Shown: positions 62,822 to 64,000 of the stretch, in pieces
Position numbering within the stretch: position 1 is the first letter of the stretch
Layout: every line of letters begins with the position of its first letter
Assembly: GCA_029261155.1 (NCBI GenBank)
Contig: JAJDBW010000001.1
Location: forward strand, 52,666 to 116,665
Length of the DNA stretch: 64,000 nt
Origin: Nitrospirota bacterium
GTDB taxonomy: Bacteria > Nitrospirota > Nitrospiria > SBBL01 > JAADHI01
Direction: 5' to 3'
Position numbers and translations under genes: made by a program
Notes under the pieces: model-generated
What the model was told of the DNA's origin: nothing
Databases searched by the model: none
What the model saw: only the letters and a program-made list of their open reading frames with translations

Positions 62822-64000
62822 TCAGCTCATCTGAGTGGAAAAATAAGTTCGTTTTGTGAGCATCGAAAAGATGACTCTGATCAGTTTATGAGCCGTTGCC
62901 AGGATGGCCTCTTTGAAAGACAATCCGTCGCCTATTCTTCTTTCGTAATAGGTAAGAAAAAAGGTATTTTCTCGACTGGCATGCTTTGCCATTAGAAAAA
63001 GCACTCTTCTGAGATGACGATTCCCTCTTTTGGAGATCCTGCCTTTCCCTTCAAAAAGTCCCGACTGACGAATCGTCGGATCTAAACCCGCAAATGCCAC
63101 GACGCTTTTAGCAGACTGGAAGTTTCTGATATTCCCGATCTCTGCAAGAAAAGTCGCGCCGGTCTGTTCACCAATCCCATGGATTGACGTGATGATTTCC
63201 AGGTCATCGATCACGGTGGACCGACAAACTTGGACCAGCGTATCGGTGATTTTTTCCTGCTTTTCTTTCAGATATAAAAGCGTTGCAATTTTCTGTGGCA
63301 ATATCATCTCTTTCGCCACACTGACAGATGCCACCGATGCTCGTGCCGCTGAAACAATTTCCTCTGGTCTGACAGAGACCCTTTTTCGCTTATCCGAATG
63401 AACAAAGGCTTTTTCAACTGCTTTGGACGAAGCACGTTTAATGAGACGTGCTGAAGGGTACTTGCTCAGAAAATGTAGCATCGTCTGAGAGAAAAGCTTT
63501 GTCATGGACTCCAGCTCAGGAAACGTGTTCTGAAGGATTCTCTTAATGTCGTTTTTTATCCCCGAGATTAAAACGGCCAAAGACTCTCTTTCTCTAGCAA
63601 GGTCTTTGAGATCTTGAACATCTTGTGTGGAGGCGATTTGAGAGAGGGTCTCTTTATGGACAAGAAGAAACTTCGCAATGCTCATGGCATCCTTCTTATC
63701 GGTCTTGGTCTTTCGTAATGAAAGTTTTGTAAAATTGGAAATGAGAAGGGGATTAACCACAACGGTCTGAATTGATTTGGATACAAGAAAGGCAAAAAGA
63801 TTCAAGTGATAGCAGCCTGTAGATTCCATGGCAACCGTTACTTTCGAATCATCTTTACAGTGGGATCGGATTGATCTAATCAGATCGGAGAACCCTTTGG
63901 CATCCATCTTAAAGCTGAGATAGAAGCGCTTCTCTCCCTGGGAGTCTATGCCTTGCGCAGAAGAGCTGTTTTTTGAGACATCAATCCCTACATAAAGTTT
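62822..64000 (-). CDS. IS110-family transposase (5' end beyond window)
   Basis: The reading frame is open to the right edge, giving at least 392 codons; the start lies just outside. The DEDD catalytic residues are visible: GIDVSK near the edge, AMESTGCYH, and DKKDAMSIAKFL. The C-terminal transposase_20 part has SIHGIGEQTGATFLAEIGNIRNFQSAKSVVAFAGLDPTIRQSG and KRGNRHLRR. IS110 elements move through a circular intermediate and lack long inverted repeats, so I cannot mark ends; the left end lies somewhere in 62669-62821. An intact frame implies a recent arrival next to the signalling array. Confidence 0.9.
   Translation of the reverse strand, partial: KLYVGIDVSKNSSSAQGIDSQGEKRFYLSFKMDAKGFSDLIRSIRSHCKDDSKVTVAMESTGCYHLNLFAFLVSKSIQTVVVNPLLISNFTKLSLRKTKTDKKDAMSIAKFLLVHKETLSQIASTQDVQDLKDLARERESLAVLISGIKNDIKRILQNTFPELESMTKLFSQTMLHFLSKYPSARLIKRASSKAVEKAFVHSDKRKRVSVRPEEIVSAARASVASVSVAKEMILPQKIATLLYLKEKQEKITDTLVQVCRSTVIDDLEIITSIHGIGEQTGATFLAEIGNIRNFQSAKSVVAFAGLDPTIRQSGLFEGKGRISKRGNRHLRRVLFLMAKHASRENTFFLTYYERRIGDGLSFKEAILATAHKLIRVIFSMLTKRTYFSTQMS

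Overview
The window looks like chromosomal DNA of a diderm (Gram-negative) bacterium. MurE carries the DNPR motif of meso-diaminopimelate-adding enzymes, several proteins have Sec or Tat export signals, and there are ZapA, LspA and envelope transporters. The lineage cannot be fixed from the sequence. A complete division/cell-wall (dcw) cluster followed by pgeF-yggS-proC-yggT-divIVA, many PAS/receiver/GGDEF proteins and a multi-spanning spermidine-synthase-like protein with TPRs would fit Nitrospirota or a deltaproteobacterial-type lineage. That is a guess. No tRNA, rRNA or CRISPR array was seen.

Region 1 (1-18.6 kb) is mixed accessory and housekeeping DNA. The left edge holds a broken copy of the 5' part of a MidA-type methyltransferase gene, then a DUF2442/DUF4160 pair, then the intact methyltransferase gene, so the small-gene pair sits between two copies of the same segment. 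Next come an M14-like peptidase overlapping a large fused membrane/spermidine-synthase-like/TPR gene, an exported formylglycine-generating-enzyme-like protein with two CxxCH haem motifs, small exported proteins, an MscS channel and a dicarboxylate symporter with an enlarged loop. Two cyclic-di-GMP proteins flank a set of exported oxidative-repair enzymes (peroxiredoxin, Tat-type MsrB, MsrA).

Region 2 (18.6-45.3 kb) is one long minus-strand block for growth and division. Its upstream end is mraZ, with a strong promoter and three TGGGN MraZ boxes, followed by rsmH, ftsL, ftsI, murE, murF, mraY, murD, ftsW, murG, murC, murB, ddl, ftsQ, ftsA, ftsZ, pgeF, yggS, proC, yggT and divIVA. A small transpeptidase PBP, zapB-like, zapA, a 6S RNA gene, rarA and xseA follow. 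The 6S RNA is supported by a 13-bp closing stem and its position after zapA.

Region 3 (45.4-55.8 kb) carries a CCA-adding-enzyme-type nucleotidyltransferase, overlapping ileS-lspA, a TetR regulator with two related palindromes next to a zinc-ribbon protein and a glutaredoxin-like protein, an SLC13/RCK permease and a Na/Pi cotransporter.

Region 4 (55.8-64.0 kb) is the most unusual part. After a 773-base AT-rich gap comes a co-directional signalling array. It has a free-standing ethylene-receptor-type membrane domain that keeps every key copper/ethylene residue in the same register as plant ETR1. It is followed by a four-PAS histidine kinase, an Rcp-like receiver, a second receiver, a kinase with a pseudo-receiver and a GGDEF-like tail, and a third receiver. 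The likely reading is a split ethylene- or copper-responsive phosphorelay with no DNA-binding output. An IS110-family transposase runs off the right edge.
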